DNA from: Macrotis lagotis
Lineage: Eukaryota; Chordata; Mammalia; Peramelemorphia; Peramelidae
Assembly: GCF_037893015.1 (NCBI RefSeq)
Contig: NC_133665.1
Span: 39,076,246-39,140,245, forward strand
Length of the DNA stretch: 64,000 nucleotides
Reading direction: 5' to 3'
Of this stretch, positions 12,183-23,766 are shown piece by piece (within the stretch, counting starts at the first letter, position 1; each line of letters opens with the position of its first letter). The position numbers and the translations under genes were made by a program. Under the pieces are notes generated by a model, which was given only the letters and a program-made list of their open reading frames with translations, was not told the DNA's origin and did no database searches.

Positions 12183-12745
12183 GACAGAGAGAGTGTTCTA
12201 TATTTATGTAACATCTATCTTTCTATGTGTGTATGCATATACTTACACTCACATATATAAACTATTTTTGTGGGGTGCAAAGAATTGGAAAATAACTGAA
12301 TGGATTATTGTGTATGTGCTAAAAGAAATGATGAACAGGATACATGAAAAACTTGAAAATATTTATGTTATTTGATGTAAAATGAAGTAAACAGAAGCAG
12401 AACAGTGAATAGAAATAGCAATATTGTAATGATGGTCAATGGATGATCAATATCTATGATAATTCCTAAGAAGTCATGATGAAAAGTGTTATCCATTCCT
12501 AGAGAGAGAACTTAAAAACTTTGAATTCTGATAGAAACATTTTCATTTTATTTTTCCTGTTTTTAAAAAATTTTTCAACAGGCAATGGAAACATAATTTG
12601 CATGATTTTACATTAGTGATGGGTATCATATTGCTTGCCTTATCAGTGGGAAAGAATTTGGAAGGAGGCAAGAATTTGGAAGTTAAAAAATTTTAGAGGA
12701 ATGTTAAAATAAGTAATATTTAAAAAATTAAAAAGCAACTATTTT

Positions 12746-14320
12746 GCCATTTACAAACATTCTCATACTTTAGGTCCCAATAAATAATTACCTGTATGTT
12801 GACAAGTTGAGAGGTGATGAATATTTTCTTAACTGCTAAAAATGTGACAATTTGAGTTTTTGAAACATTTGACAAATTCAGTGGGAAATTTTTGGTACAG
12901 GTACCATTTCACTGATAGAAGTAAAATGAGAAGAAATGAGTAGAGTAGCCGGAGGACTCATCAACCACATAGCAAGATCAAAACATTTCTCCTCATTATG
13001 TCCCATTTTGTCCCATTCTGAGTATGTTGTATAGAGAAGAAAACTCAGATTTCTAACAATGACTCATAGTTTGCACATTAATCTTTATTAGACCCAGGAG
13101 TTAAAGCATGATGTTTCCATTCATCTTGTCAAAGAGGACTTTCCAGATGGGAGAAACATATTCTCCAGTTTTTCCACATAGAAAATTAATTATATTTTGA
13201 AGTCTGGAGTTAAGACATCAAAGTCAGTAATTTAAATGATGGGTTCTGAATATTTGTTTCATTGTTCTTTTAAAATTAGTGATGTGTTTAGTAGGAACTA
13301 CACTGGATTTTCCTTATATGCCTACATGTGGGCACTTTGTATCTTCTCCTCTCCCCCAGAGGCTTTGTTTTCTGTGACAATGAGTCAAAAGAGAGAAAAA
13401 TCCATCCTTTTTGTTTGTATGGAAATTTATTTATGTTATAAAAATTGCAGATGATGGAGGGTAGAGGAGAAGAAGAAAAGAGGTGAAGAAAGCATATGTG
13501 AAATCAGGTGTGTTTGACCATTCTGGGCAATCAAAGGAGTACAAACCCTCCTCCCCCAAAAAAATCCTACACCTAAACATTTTATTTACTTTTGAACCAT
13601 CAATATTAATCAATCAATCTGCTAACTTGATGAACGAGTGAGATGTGCAAAGAAGGAAGAAAAAAATTCTACATCTACAGAATGTTTAACATAGAAATGA
13701 CATAAGAGTGCATCTAGTTAACCCCATTTACAGAGGAGAAAATAGATCTTATATTTAGAGTTGAGGTGGGGTTACTATTATGTTGATGACCTTAATTCTG
13801 CCCCTAATTTTATCTTTCTTATCTCTTCTCCCATAGCAGCTTGACAGGAACATGGCCATATATTAAATTTCATTTTCACTTAGAAATGTCTGAAATATTA
13901 GTCTCTGAAAATAATTTTCTCTCCTTCCACCTACTGTATTACTTTTCTCTTGAATCTGTTATTTATAACTTTTGATTCTTTGACTACTTTTTAAATTCTC
14001 AGTCCATTATTCTTTCTCCAGTTGCACTTGACTACTTATCTAGTGTTGTCAGACACTTCAATGTAATCACTATTCTTGAAGAATTTCCTTATTTTCTTGA
14101 TCTTCTTTCTTCAAGTCACAGTGGATCACAAAAGATGATCAGCATTACCTCATAAAATGAAAATCACTGGAAGCATACAAAATATGCTCAAAAATGAAAC
14201 TGGCTCAAAGCCAATCATATTTGGAAAGTAGAATGCATATAATTCTATAATGTTTTCATCATAAATTATAATGGAATCACCTGCATTTGGATGTGAATAC
14301 TTTAATCACCTATATGTTAC
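12746..14320. other. Unassigned intronic DNA
   Basis: Non-coding and AT-rich. I recognise no repeat family with confidence. The right part may continue leftward into the RTE-like piece at 14325. Confidence 0.4.
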
Positions 14321-14324
14321 ATAG

Positions 14325-14700
14325 GTAAGCTGAAATGGCAGTTAATGAAATAAATTCAGGAAAAGCAAAATGGAGTAAACCAAGGAAAGTGACATAATCT
14401 TCAAAGGTCATTTAGCAACTTAACTGAGAATGATGAAGATAACAAAAAGAATGGAAAACATCATAGATAATGTTAATATCCAAAAGAGGATTGGAATAAT
14501 GTCAATAACTTCTCAGCTATATGCCTGCTTTTGCAATTTAAAAAATGTTGAGAATAATTTACAAAATGATGATATCCTTAATAAAAAAAAAACAGGTGAC
14601 AGGCTTATTTTTACAATTTATTTTCAATGAAGATCCATATTTTCACTGTTACACATTTGACTGAGAAATTCAGAAAATAAAAGATCACATAATATAGGAA
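14325..14700 (+). repeat. Possible RTE-clade LINE fragment
   Basis: Sense translation in shifting frames gives AEMAVNEINSGKAKW and further on PKEDWNNVNNFSAICLLLQF. These resemble the RTE reverse-transcriptase blocks E..A...IK.GKA.G.D and KKGD...NNYRPISLL. It is heavily decayed and the family call is tentative. Confidence 0.4.
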
Positions 14701-14747
14701 ATCTGTCCATATTTTTTATAAGAGAATAAAGTAAAAAATAGAAAGCA

Positions 14748-14897
14748 GGGGCGGCTAGGTGGCACAGTGGATAAAGCACCGGCCCTGGAGTCAGGAGTAC
14801 CTGGGTTCAAATCCAGGCTCAGACACTTAATAATTACCTAGCTGTGTGGCCTTGGGCAAGCCAGTTAACTCCATTTGCCTTGCAAAATCCTAAAAAC
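14748..14897 (+). repeat. MAR1/WSINE1-type SINE with perfect target-site duplication
   Basis: A complete sense copy from GGGGCGGCTAGGTGGCACAG to TTGCCTTGCAAAATCC. It is bracketed by the 12-bp direct repeat AAATAGAAAGCA (14736-14747 and 14898-14909). Low divergence suggests a fairly recent L1-mediated insertion. Confidence 0.96.
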
Positions 14898-14909
14898 AAA
14901 TAGAAAGCA

Positions 14910-16250
14910 TCTATTGGTTACCTCTTAAAAGAAACCCCAAATGGAAACTCTCAGGAACAGTATAGCTAAAATCCAATTTTGAGGTGAAAGAAAAGATACA
15001 GCAAGCAGTCAGAAAGAAAAATTTAAGTACCAAGGAGTCATAGTCAAGGTCACACCTGATTTAGCACCTATCAATGTGAAGAAGAGGAGTGTGGAATACA
15101 ATATTCTAGAAGGCCTTATAGCCAAGAATAATTTATCTAACAAAATTAAGTATAATCCTACAGACCATTAAATGAATCTTTAATGAAATAGAGGACTTCT
15201 AAACATATTCAAAGAAAAGGCCAGAACTGAATGGGAACTCTGAAATTTAAACACAAAAGTTAAGAGAAATATAAAAAGTTGTAAACATGATTGAAGAACA
15301 ATCATTAGGGACTAAACAAGGATAAACTGCTTACATAAAAGTATGAGGAGATACTAATATATTGTTCTCTCTGAACTAAGTCTGCACCAGGAATCATAAA
15401 AGGAGTCTCATTAGATAGAAGACCTGAAGTAGTTTTGTTATGATGATCCTTTTTTTAAAAGGTTTTTGCAAGGCAATGGGGTTAAGTAGCTTGCCAAAGC
15501 CCACACAGCTAGGTAATTATTAAGTGTTTGAGGTCGGATTTGAACTCAGGTTCAAATTTGAACTCAGGGCCAGTGCTCTATCCACTGCACCACCTAGCTG
15601 CCCCCTTGTTGATCTTGAAAAGAATTGGATAGAAGGGAAAGAGGAGAGAAAAACGTCGAAGAAAATCATCTCACATAATTTTGGAGTATAAATAGACATG
15701 TATACAACTCAGGAGAAGGGAGCTGGAGCAACTGTCACTTGAACCTTACTCTCATTTGGACTCTTCAAAGCAGGGAAGGACACAGATATAGAAATTCATT
15801 TCACTCTATAGAGAAATAGAAAGGAAGAGAGAGGGGGGATTTATTAGGAGGGTAGATTAAGGAGGTATTGGTCCTAAGTAAACAAAGGATAAATAAAATA
15901 TTTATGGCGTTTTTTTTGAGGTGGCAAAGAATGGGAATCTCAGGTGCTACCCATAAATTGGGAAATGACTGTGACTATGATGGAACATTACTAAGTTATA
16001 ATAGGATGATTTCAGAGAAACCCAGGAAGTTATGTGAATTGGTGCAAAGTAAAGTGAAAAAATCCAGAACACTTTATACAATAACAACACTATGGTCAAG
16101 ACAAGTAACTTTAAAAAAATTGAGAACTCTGATCTACATAATGATGACCAACCATGATCCAGAAGTCTAAGGATTAAACATGCTTCCTACTTCCTGAGAG
16201 GTGAAAGACTTAAGTCTCAAATGGGACAAACAGACACGAAAAACTATAGA
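14910..16250 (+). repeat. HAL1-like L1 derivative (ORF1 region joined to a 3' end)
   Basis: The left part is L1 ORF1 C-terminal sequence: CAAGCAGTCAGAAAGAAAAA, AAGTACCAAGGAGTCATAGT, and an ATATTCTAGAAGG... AGCCAAGAATAATTTATC block. The right part (15606-16250) looks like a 3' region of the kind attached to HAL1 elements (GTGGCAAAGAATGGGAATC, then GTGAAAAAATCCAGAAC). No endonuclease or reverse-transcriptase sequence lies between. A SINE interrupts it. Confidence 0.55.
15451..15605 (-). repeat. MAR1/WSINE1-type SINE, antisense
   Basis: Inverted copy from GGTTTTTGCAAGGCAATGGG to CACCACCTAGCTGCCCCC. It carries an internal duplication in which TTTGAACTCAGG occurs twice around 15539-15567. Confidence 0.93.
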
Positions 16251-16251
16251 A

Positions 16252-16310
16252 ACATATATACATATATATATATACATAAATATGTACATATATGCATACA
16301 TATATATATT
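16252..16310. repeat. (TA)n-rich microsatellite
   Basis: TATACATA/TATATA run at the 3' end of the HAL1-like element, possibly its degenerate tail. Confidence 0.8.
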
Positions 16311-16783
<473 letters not shown>

Positions 16784-16959
16784 TAAGATGGTGACCTTAT
16801 CTGAGTAGCCTTTTAAGAATTTGTAAATAGCATTAGTGGGTTTTTTAAAATGGTGTCCAAGAATATGAAATCCATAAATGCTCCTAAGGTGTTTTATGAT
16901 CTCAGGATAGTATTTACAGCATCATAGGATTATAGATTTAAAGTAGGAAAGGTTTTAGA

Positions 16960-17065
16960 AACTGCAAAGTCTTTCTCATTTTCCATTTGATTAAGGTGGA
17001 ATTTGAAGCTAAGACTTCCTAATTCGAAGTCCAGTATCCTATCCATTATATAATATTGCCTTTTA
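16960..17065 (-). repeat. MIR-like relic, antisense
   Basis: Shows CATTTTCCATTTGATTAAGG, GAATTTGAAGCTAAGACTTCC and a GTATCCTATCCATTATA block in inverted CORE-SINE order. Confidence 0.45.
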
Positions 17066-17387
17066 GTTCTCCTTACCAAACAAAGAAGCAGGGACTGGAA
17101 GACTTTCCTTGGGATAATTCCAGAATAGAATTCATTTTATCTTTGTTCTTACAGAGCAACATTCCCTTTCCCTATAAAAGCTATCTGTTGCTCATGTATT
17201 AGAAGCTGTTATCTCTTTGAATACTTGACTATTTTGACAACTGATTTTCCTCATTTAGGGAAAAGATAAAATACCTTTCTAATATACATCATTGTTCTTC
17301 CCCCCCACTTCCTTTTAAACCCTGCTGATTTCCCTCCATTTCATAGTCAAGCTATTTCAATAACAAAATTTGAGGCACTATGTACTA

Positions 17388-17550
17388 TTTCAGGGGTCAG
17401 ACAATTCTTGATCAAATTCTGCCTTTGATACTTACTATCTTTATGATTTTGACCAAAACATGGAACTTCCCTTGGCCTTAGTTCTCTCAATGTAAAATGA
17501 GGAGGCTGGACTAGATGACCGCTGGGAGCCCTTCCAGTTCTATATGTAGG
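17388..17550 (+). repeat. MIR-like CORE-SINE, sense
   Basis: Sense order GATCAAATTCTGCCTTTGATAC, a GGAACTTCCCTTGGCCT block, AATGTAAAATGAGGAGGCTGGAC, TAGATGACCGCTGGGAGCCC, CTTCCAGTTCTA. Confidence 0.65.
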
Positions 17551-17767
17551 AACATGTAATAAGAACCTTATTCAGTATTTCAGATTTCAATGTACTATAG
17601 TTTTGGACTAGGGTAGGAACATGTTTTCCGTTTCATCTCCATTATTTTTCTTGAAAATGCCCAGTATTTTGTTGGCTTTCTTCAGTTATGAAATTACATT
17701 GGTCCAGTGTCTTCAGGGAACACATTATGAATCCTGAGTCTCTTTCATAAAATCTTCTTTTGGGGGG

Positions 17768-17905
17768 TGCAGCTAGGTGGCACAGTGGGTAGAGCACTGG
17801 CTCTGGAGTCAGGAGGACCTGAGTTCAAATTTGACCTCAGACACCTAATTGGACAAGTTACTTAACCCCACTGCCTTGCAAAAAACAAACAAACAAAAAA
17901 CCTTT
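17768..17905 (+). repeat. MAR1/WSINE1-type SINE, internally deleted
   Basis: GTGCAGCTAGGTGGCACAGT through CAGACACCTAATTGGACAAG to ACTGCCTTGCAAAAAAC. About 25-30 bp of the usual ACTTAATAATTACCTAGCTG block is missing. The 3' tail is (AAAC)n. Confidence 0.92.
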
Positions 17906-18274
17906 CATATTTACCTGTCTCCCCAGCTAAGTTGCAAGGTAATTGAACTAGGAATTTATTAGTGCCCATCACAATCCTGGGCTGTCACAAGCAGTTAATT
18001 TAATACTTAATGAATGAATAGAAGGGAAGAATAGGAGGAATTGAAACCATTACTTTGGTAAATGTGAGTGGGATCAATGCCAAATTTTGGTGAGTTTTAT
18101 GCTTTTTGAAAAATATTTTTAGAGCTTAGCATACAATTTACTTACTTCTTACCTAGGAACAAACCACATAGTAAGGAAAGGTAGGAAAATGAACGACTTG
18201 ATGAATGTGATTGGGGTTAGTATATAAACATAGCATGTTGGCTATTTGTATTTGAAGGGCTGTCATGTGGAAAC

Positions 18275-18475
18275 CTTAAGAGGCAGCATAGTCCATTGGG
18301 AAGAACATTGACTCTAGAGATAAAGAATTTGGTTTCAAATCTCACTCTTTACAATTTTTACCTCTGTGATGTTGGATAAATTATTGCACTTCCCTGGGTC
18401 AACCATTTCCTTATATGGAAAATGAAGCTGATCTAGATGTCTCTGATATCTCTTCTGGCTCTGAATCTATGATCT
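18275..18475 (+). repeat. MIR-like CORE-SINE, sense
   Basis: GGCAGCATAGTCCATTGGGA, GTTTCAAATCTCACTC, CCTCTGTGATGTTGGATAAA, then ATCTAGATGTCTCTGATATC and TTCTGGCTCTGAATCTATGA. Confidence 0.7.
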
Positions 18476-18499
18476 ATCAAAGTCAGCTTGTACCTGGTG

Positions 18500-18870
18500 T
18501 CCTCTTTCTTGTATCATTGACATGTTCAGTCTCTTCTTGAATACCTCTAGAGAGAGGGACCCTACACTTCCAAGTCAATCCTTTTAACCTTTGAAAAACT
18601 TTGCTTTTTAAGAATCAAACGGAAAGCTGCTTCTTCTCACTTCACCTATAACCCCACAGTTCTACTCTCAAAGGAAGGAAAAATAATGTTAACTTCTCTT
18701 CTGCATGATATGGTTTTATATATTTGACTGCATGTATTATGTCATTCCTAAATCCCTCTTTCAGGTAAAACATACCGGGTTCCTTAAACTGACCTCTCTC
18801 TGTGTTCTTCCTTCTCTGTGTACTTACCAACCTAGTAGCTCCCTTCCTAAAATGTATCTCAAACTGAATA
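18500..18870 (-). repeat. L3/CR1 3'-end fragment, antisense
   Basis: TACCTCTAGAGAGAGGGACC, GCTGCTTCTTCTCACTTCAC, CCACAGTTCTACTCTC and ATATATTTGACTGCATG follow the same inverted 3' order as at 7418-7910. Confidence 0.55.
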
Positions 18871-19054
18871 AAGGGATGAATCAGCAGAAGTGAACTGTGA
18901 CCTGGCTTTTTGGATTAAACTTGTTGTTCTTGGTACTAGAACAAGGCTAGCAGCCATGGGTGGAAGTTGTAGAGGCAGATTTAGGCCTGGAAGAACTTCC
19001 CAGCTTTGGAGGTCTCCAAAAGGGGAATCATCTGCCTCCAGCAGTAAGTAGGTA

Positions 19055-19150
19055 GATGATCAAACAACATTTATTCACAAAAATGGGCTAAATGCTGGGG
19101 ATGCACACACCAGAAAACAGGACTATCCTTGTCCTCAAGGAGAAGGAAAA
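19055..19150 (-). repeat. THER1/L2-tail-like relic
   Basis: ACAACATTTATTCACAAAAA, GCTAAATGCTGGGGATGCAC and a TTGTCCTCAAGGAG block resemble the inverted end of therian CORE-SINE/L2 tails. A similar piece is at 44760-44870. Confidence 0.5.
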
Positions 19151-19584
19151 ATGAGGTAGATTACCCACTCTGGGGTCCAGGTTGCAGGGATGAATTCCAA
19201 AGCCCCCCTTGGGGATGAGAGATCTTAGCAACAGCAACCAGAGTTTAAAGCTTATGCCTGAGAAGTGAAGTGGAGGTTTGGTATGGGGGCCGAGAGAGCA
19301 AAAGTTGACCTCTCTGAGCATTAGCTTGGATAGTGGTTTCTCCTCACAGGAAGTCATCAAGCACAGTTTGGATGACTACTTTGTGGTGACTTCCTAAAAA
19401 AGATTGTTGATCATGTACTGGTAAACTAGATGGCTTCTAATTCATCCTCTGGCTCTGCAAACTGCATATTCTGAGATCGAGGGGAAGTAAAAATATATAT
19501 ACATATAATCTGAGGGGCAGTAAATATCTCCTAAACTGAAATTCAAAATTTATAGCTCCTTCACTATACAGTTCATAGTGGAAC

Positions 19585-19670
19585 TTTGGTCATTTGCAAG
19601 GGTGAAACATGTATTAATAAGGGCACCATCTAGACTAAGATTAAGGATGCCTTGCTGAAGGAAAACATTT
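19585..19670. repeat. 86-bp duplicated segment, copy 1
   Basis: Starts TTTGGTCATTTGCAAGGGTG and ends GAAGGAAAACATTT. It matches 22330-22415 in the same orientation at 83 of 86 positions, while flanks do not match. Confidence 0.95.
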
Positions 19671-19703
19671 CTTTTCTCCAATAAATGGAAGATTTTTCTA
19701 TAA

Positions 19704-19892
<189 letters not shown>

Positions 19893-20080
19893 TAGATAGA
19901 AAACTTAAGTGGCTTTGAGAAAGAATTACTTACTCCTAAGGAAAGTGAAAAAAAAATTATCCTGGTGATGGACTCTCTTGTGTATAATCATTAGGAAAAA
20001 AATTTTTCAAACAATGCCCTCAAAAAACATGTGAAGGTCCCCTAAGTCATTCTACTTTTCTTAACAAGTGAATGGGGGAG

Positions 20081-20235
20081 GGGGAGCTGTGAGGTGGCAC
20101 AGTGGATAGAGCACTGGCCCTAGAGTCAGGAGGACCTGAGTTCAAATCCGGCCTCAGATACTTAATAATTGCCTAGCTGTGTGATCTTGGGTAAGTCACT
20201 CTTAAACCCATTGCCTTAAATTTAAAAAAAAAGGT
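20081..20235 (+). repeat. MAR1/WSINE1-type SINE, sense
   Basis: GTGAGGTGGCACAGTGGATA, GAGCACTGGCCCTAGAGTCA, GAGTTCAAATCCGGCCTCAG, ending ACCCATTGCCTTAAATTTAAA. Confidence 0.94.
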
Positions 20236-20344
20236 AAAGGGAGTAGAATTGAATAATATTACATTGGATTAAATTTGGGGGAATTTCTTTTGGTGATAGG
20301 AAATGAGATATAGCAATCACATCACAGATTTTGCATTGTAGTCC

Positions 20345-21850
20345 TGAATAATATTTAAAATGTTTTTTATTCCATTTAGTATTTCCAAATTACATGAAAA
20401 AATTTTATTTTCTTAAAGTTTGAGTTCCAAATTCTCTTTCTTCCTCACAATACTTCTTAAATTATCTCTCTTAGATCTATTTTTTTTTCTTTTTAGTCAA
20501 TTGTACTTTTTTTTTTTTAGGTTTTTGCAAGGCAGATGGGGTTAAGTGGCTTGCCCAAGGCCACACAGCTAGGTAATTATTAAGTGTCTGAGACCAGATT
20601 TGAACCCAGGTACTCCTGACTCCAAGGCCAGTGCTTTATCCACTCTGCCACCTAGCTGCCCCTCAATTGTACTTTTTAAGAAGTTATTTTCATCAGTGAA
20701 TTATCAGTTCTGTTTTTTTATTTTCTTCAGCATTTTTGTGCCTCTTTTACTGATCTTTAAAATTTTCTTATGTTTCTTTAATTTTTTTCTCTATCATTTT
20801 TGTTTTACAAGCTCATTTACAAACTTACAAACTCATTTCTTGAGTTTTTTTCCAATTCACATTTTTCTTTTGATGTTTTGCTTGTAGTTGTTTTGACTTG
20901 TCTTTCAGTTTCTATCTTGGTTTTTTTCCATCACAACAGCTTTTTATTGCCCAATTATTTTGTTTATTCATTTTCCCATGCTATTCTTGACTTGAAACTT
21001 TATGTTGGTCTCCATTCTCTGCTAGGGTTGGGAAGGGTAGGGTAGATAAGAGATTCTTATTGGCACATCTTCAAGCTTCAGGTATTTGCACTGCTATTTT
21101 CAGAACTACTTCTAAGGATTTTTTGTGCTTTGAAGGTGGTGTGATCTGGGGAAAGATATGGATACCACTCTCTTGGTCTGCACTCTGATCTTTAACCAGG
21201 ACAGGCCCCTGACCACTAGGGATTATAACCGATACTGCTCCTCTTTCCCTCCTTCACCTCTCCTAGGACTGGAAAAAACATGATTTCGTAGGGTCCCTCA
21301 TCCCTTGGATACTTCTTAAGGGTCCTACTCCCTCTTGACTTAACTCTATGCCCTTGAACTGATTCAGAAGTGGATATAGGCAATGGAGTCACTAAACAGG
21401 TCTGGTCCTATGTCTCCTGATATCCTTTCTTGACCATTTGCCAGGTCTCCTTACTGTTTTTGGCATGACTCCTGAAGCTGCTCATGTCACTATTACCACT
21501 TAGTTCTACCATTTTTCATCCATGTGACTTCTGGCTAGCCTCCTCCCCCATGTCACTGATATCTTTTTTCAGCTTTGTTATTTTGGGTTAGAAGTGGTTA
21601 GATCTGCTTTGGAATATAGCCAGGCTATATAGTGGGGTCCTCTTAGCTTGGCTCAAGTTTCTCTACATAAATCTTACAGACTTCTAGTTCCTCTCTGACA
21701 CTACCACACCCATACCTCTCAGTTGAACTGGAGCAGGGCTTAAAGAAACTTGGCCTTTTGTAACCATTCATCTGAAAGAATTCTTGGGATTCATTGCAGT
21801 TCCTTCTTCCCCAATGTTGACCTTTCTGTCAAACTGATAATTCTTTTTTG
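20345..21850 (-). repeat. Internally deleted L1 derivative, antisense
   Basis: On the minus strand the right-hand part is leader-like sequence. Next comes ORF1 coiled-coil sequence (AAAAGAGGCACAAAAATGCT, then GATGAAAATAACTTCTTAAA, parallel to 8530-8580). It then passes directly to an L1-type 3' end (GAGAATTTGGAACTCAAACT, then AATACTAAATGGAATAAAAA). No ORF2 sequence is present. A SINE (20511-20662) is inserted in it. Confidence 0.55.
20511..20662 (-). repeat. MAR1/WSINE1-type SINE, antisense, with target-site duplication
   Basis: Inverted copy from AGGTTTTTGCAAGGCAGATG to CCACCTAGCTGCCCC. TCAATTGTACTTTT flanks both sides (20497-20510 and 20663-20676). Confidence 0.96.
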
Positions 21851-21994
21851 TTCTTCCTTTTTCCTCCAGCCCTCGGAGCATTAAGCAAAATACTCGCAGA
21901 GAATGACACATATAGGATTTTAAAGTTTACAAATAATTATTCTTTGGGTTAAGTATGCCAGTTTGGTTAGTTCTCCATTCGGTACACGAGGAAA

Positions 21995-22110
21995 TTAAGA
22001 TTCTAAAAGCTTGTGATAATGCCTTGTCACATAGCCTAGTGTTGGCAGAGAGATTTGAACCCAGCTCTTCCTGACTCCACATGGCCTCAGTTGTATTCCT
22101 AACCTGTTTT
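21995..22110 (-). repeat. MIR/THER1-like relic, antisense
   Basis: CACATAGCCTAGTGTTGGCAG, AGATTTGAACCCAGCTCTTC and CTGACTCCACATGGCCTCAG in inverted CORE-SINE order. Confidence 0.6.
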
Positions 22111-22329
22111 TCCTCTGTGAATCCTATAACATTTGAAAATGTCCCGGCAATATTGTTGTCCTCTCATTATTCTAATGGGCACGAAACATGACCCAAAGGA
22201 TAATAAAAACATGATCAAGAAAACAAAGTTGATGATGCCCATCACTGATATCCTCTCAAGGATTAGCCAATGCCAAAGGGGAATGGTTGGTCTTAAAAGC
22301 TCAGCAATCATAGTAAGAGATTATCATTA

Positions 22330-22415
22330 TTTGGTCATTTGCAAGGGTGAAACTTATATTAACAAGGGCACCATCTAGACTAAGATTAAGGATGCCTTGC
22401 TGAAGGAAAACATTT
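22330..22415. repeat. 86-bp duplicated segment, copy 2
   Basis: Direct-orientation match to 19585-19670. The three differences cluster in AAACTTATATTAACA versus AAACATGTATTAATA. The flanking DNA is unrelated to that of copy 1. Confidence 0.95.
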
Positions 22416-23147
22416 AAAAGATTATGTTATCAGATGACAGAACTTTTGCCCATCTCCTATCAGGGTATGCTTTGCTGTGTTACATGTGTGACATTATCCT
22501 TTTATACTGTGTTATTTGATGACACGCTGTTGGTTAAGGTGCTGTGTTACCAAGTCACTCGTATCATATTAGCACATTTTCATGACTATGTGGTGTACAT
22601 GCCTATCATGTATCACACATGTCATGCCATACATAAATCATACTATGTCACATGTGTCGCACAATCACCATGGTGAGGGAAAATGGCTGTTGTTCTGAAG
22701 ATACAACCCTACCTTTCTCTAGTCCCACATCCCCATGAACATCTGCAAGCATTATTCAGAGAGGCAGAGCCTTCACAGACAATGCCAAGGTTTTTGCTAT
22801 GGATTAAATCAATTTCTTTCCACAAAACCTTTTAAACCAATCAGTACTCCAATTTGTTTTTTTAAGAAATGAATGACCCCAACAATCTGGCACCATTTAA
22901 AATTTATTAAATGCCCTTTTTTGTGCAGAGAGTCAATACTTCAATACCAGGGTAAGTAAAGAATTTAAAATATGCAATTTACAGTTTAACATTTGTATGA
23001 TTAAAAATTCTGTAAAACAGGTAAAGATTTTGATCTAGAACCTGGAAATAAACAGAAAAGAGAGATAGTCTTTGGTCTGAAACCTATCTTCTTTTGTAGA
23101 GAGTTCTTATAGTTCTAATAAGAAAATCATACTTGAATTATAATCCT
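22416..23147. other. Unassigned intronic DNA with weak inverted ends
   Basis: Between 22473 and 22665 the text is rich in TGTGTTAC/ATGTGTGACA-type words, with a 19-bp pair matching inversely at about 15 positions. Downstream to 23147 nothing is recognised. Confidence 0.4.
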
Positions 23148-23345
23148 AATAATAGCAATAGCTAGCATTTCTATAGCACTTAAGATGTGACAGACATTTT
23201 ATAAATATTATTTCATTTGATCCTCAAAAACCTTTGGAGGGTAGGTTGTACCAATTTTAGAGTTAGGAAAATAGACTGACAAAATTTGCCCAAAGTCTCT
23301 GTAATACCAGCACCATCTACCTCACTGTCCAGCTGCTTGAGAACT
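23148..23345 (-). repeat. THER1-like SINE, antisense
   Basis: AATAGCAATAGCTAGCATTTC, TATAGCACTTAAGATGTGAC, TTATTTCATTTGATCCTC and TGCCCAAAGTCTCTGTA, ending CCAGCTGCTTGAG. Confidence 0.7.
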
Positions 23346-23753
23346 TTAGAACAGGGAACCACATTTACCTTATTTCTAAAGTTAAGAGAAATATTAGGAG
23401 ATAGGGCAAATTTATCATTGTAAAAGCAGAATTTAAGAGATTATTAAACTTTTATTTTATACATTCCAAACCTTATAGAGTGAGATAAGAACCCATGTCT
23501 TCTGATGTTTTTTATTTATAAGACCTGCTTTCCCTTAAGAAGCTTATCAATTTTGCCAGTCTCCATCTTTAGAATGGTAGTTTGGTATTGTCCCCAGAAG
23601 GCCAGAGTTAAAACATATGTAAAACTGGAATAGTTCACTTCATGTCCCAATTCAGTTTCTTGGATCTGTTGAAACTAAGAAATTGGCCTCCAGCCAAACT
23701 TCAGTGGCATGGCAGAAAATGAGTCCATGCACTAGACCTATGAGGGAGAAATA
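23346..23753. other. Unassigned intronic DNA
   Basis: No coding signal and no recognised repeat. Confidence 0.45.
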
Positions 23754-23766
23754 AGAACCTTCATTT

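Larger units (their letters stand above)
9028..12745 (+). repeat. L1 ORF2 and 3' end, sense, decayed
   Basis: Contains an endonuclease-domain echo (GGTGACCTCAACTTTCTTC near 9480, encoding GDLNF), reverse-transcriptase-side sequence at about 10480-10900 and the L1 C-terminal region around 11500-12100. L1 3'-end sequence continues to about 12745. Many stops are present in all frames. It is split by a SINE at 11623-11800 and by AT microsatellites. Confidence 0.8.

Noticed and set aside
14748-14897. tRNA-like A and B boxes
   Set aside because: They belong to the tRNA-derived head of a dispersed SINE. No intact cloverleaf, so not a tRNA gene; the same applies to the other SINE copies.
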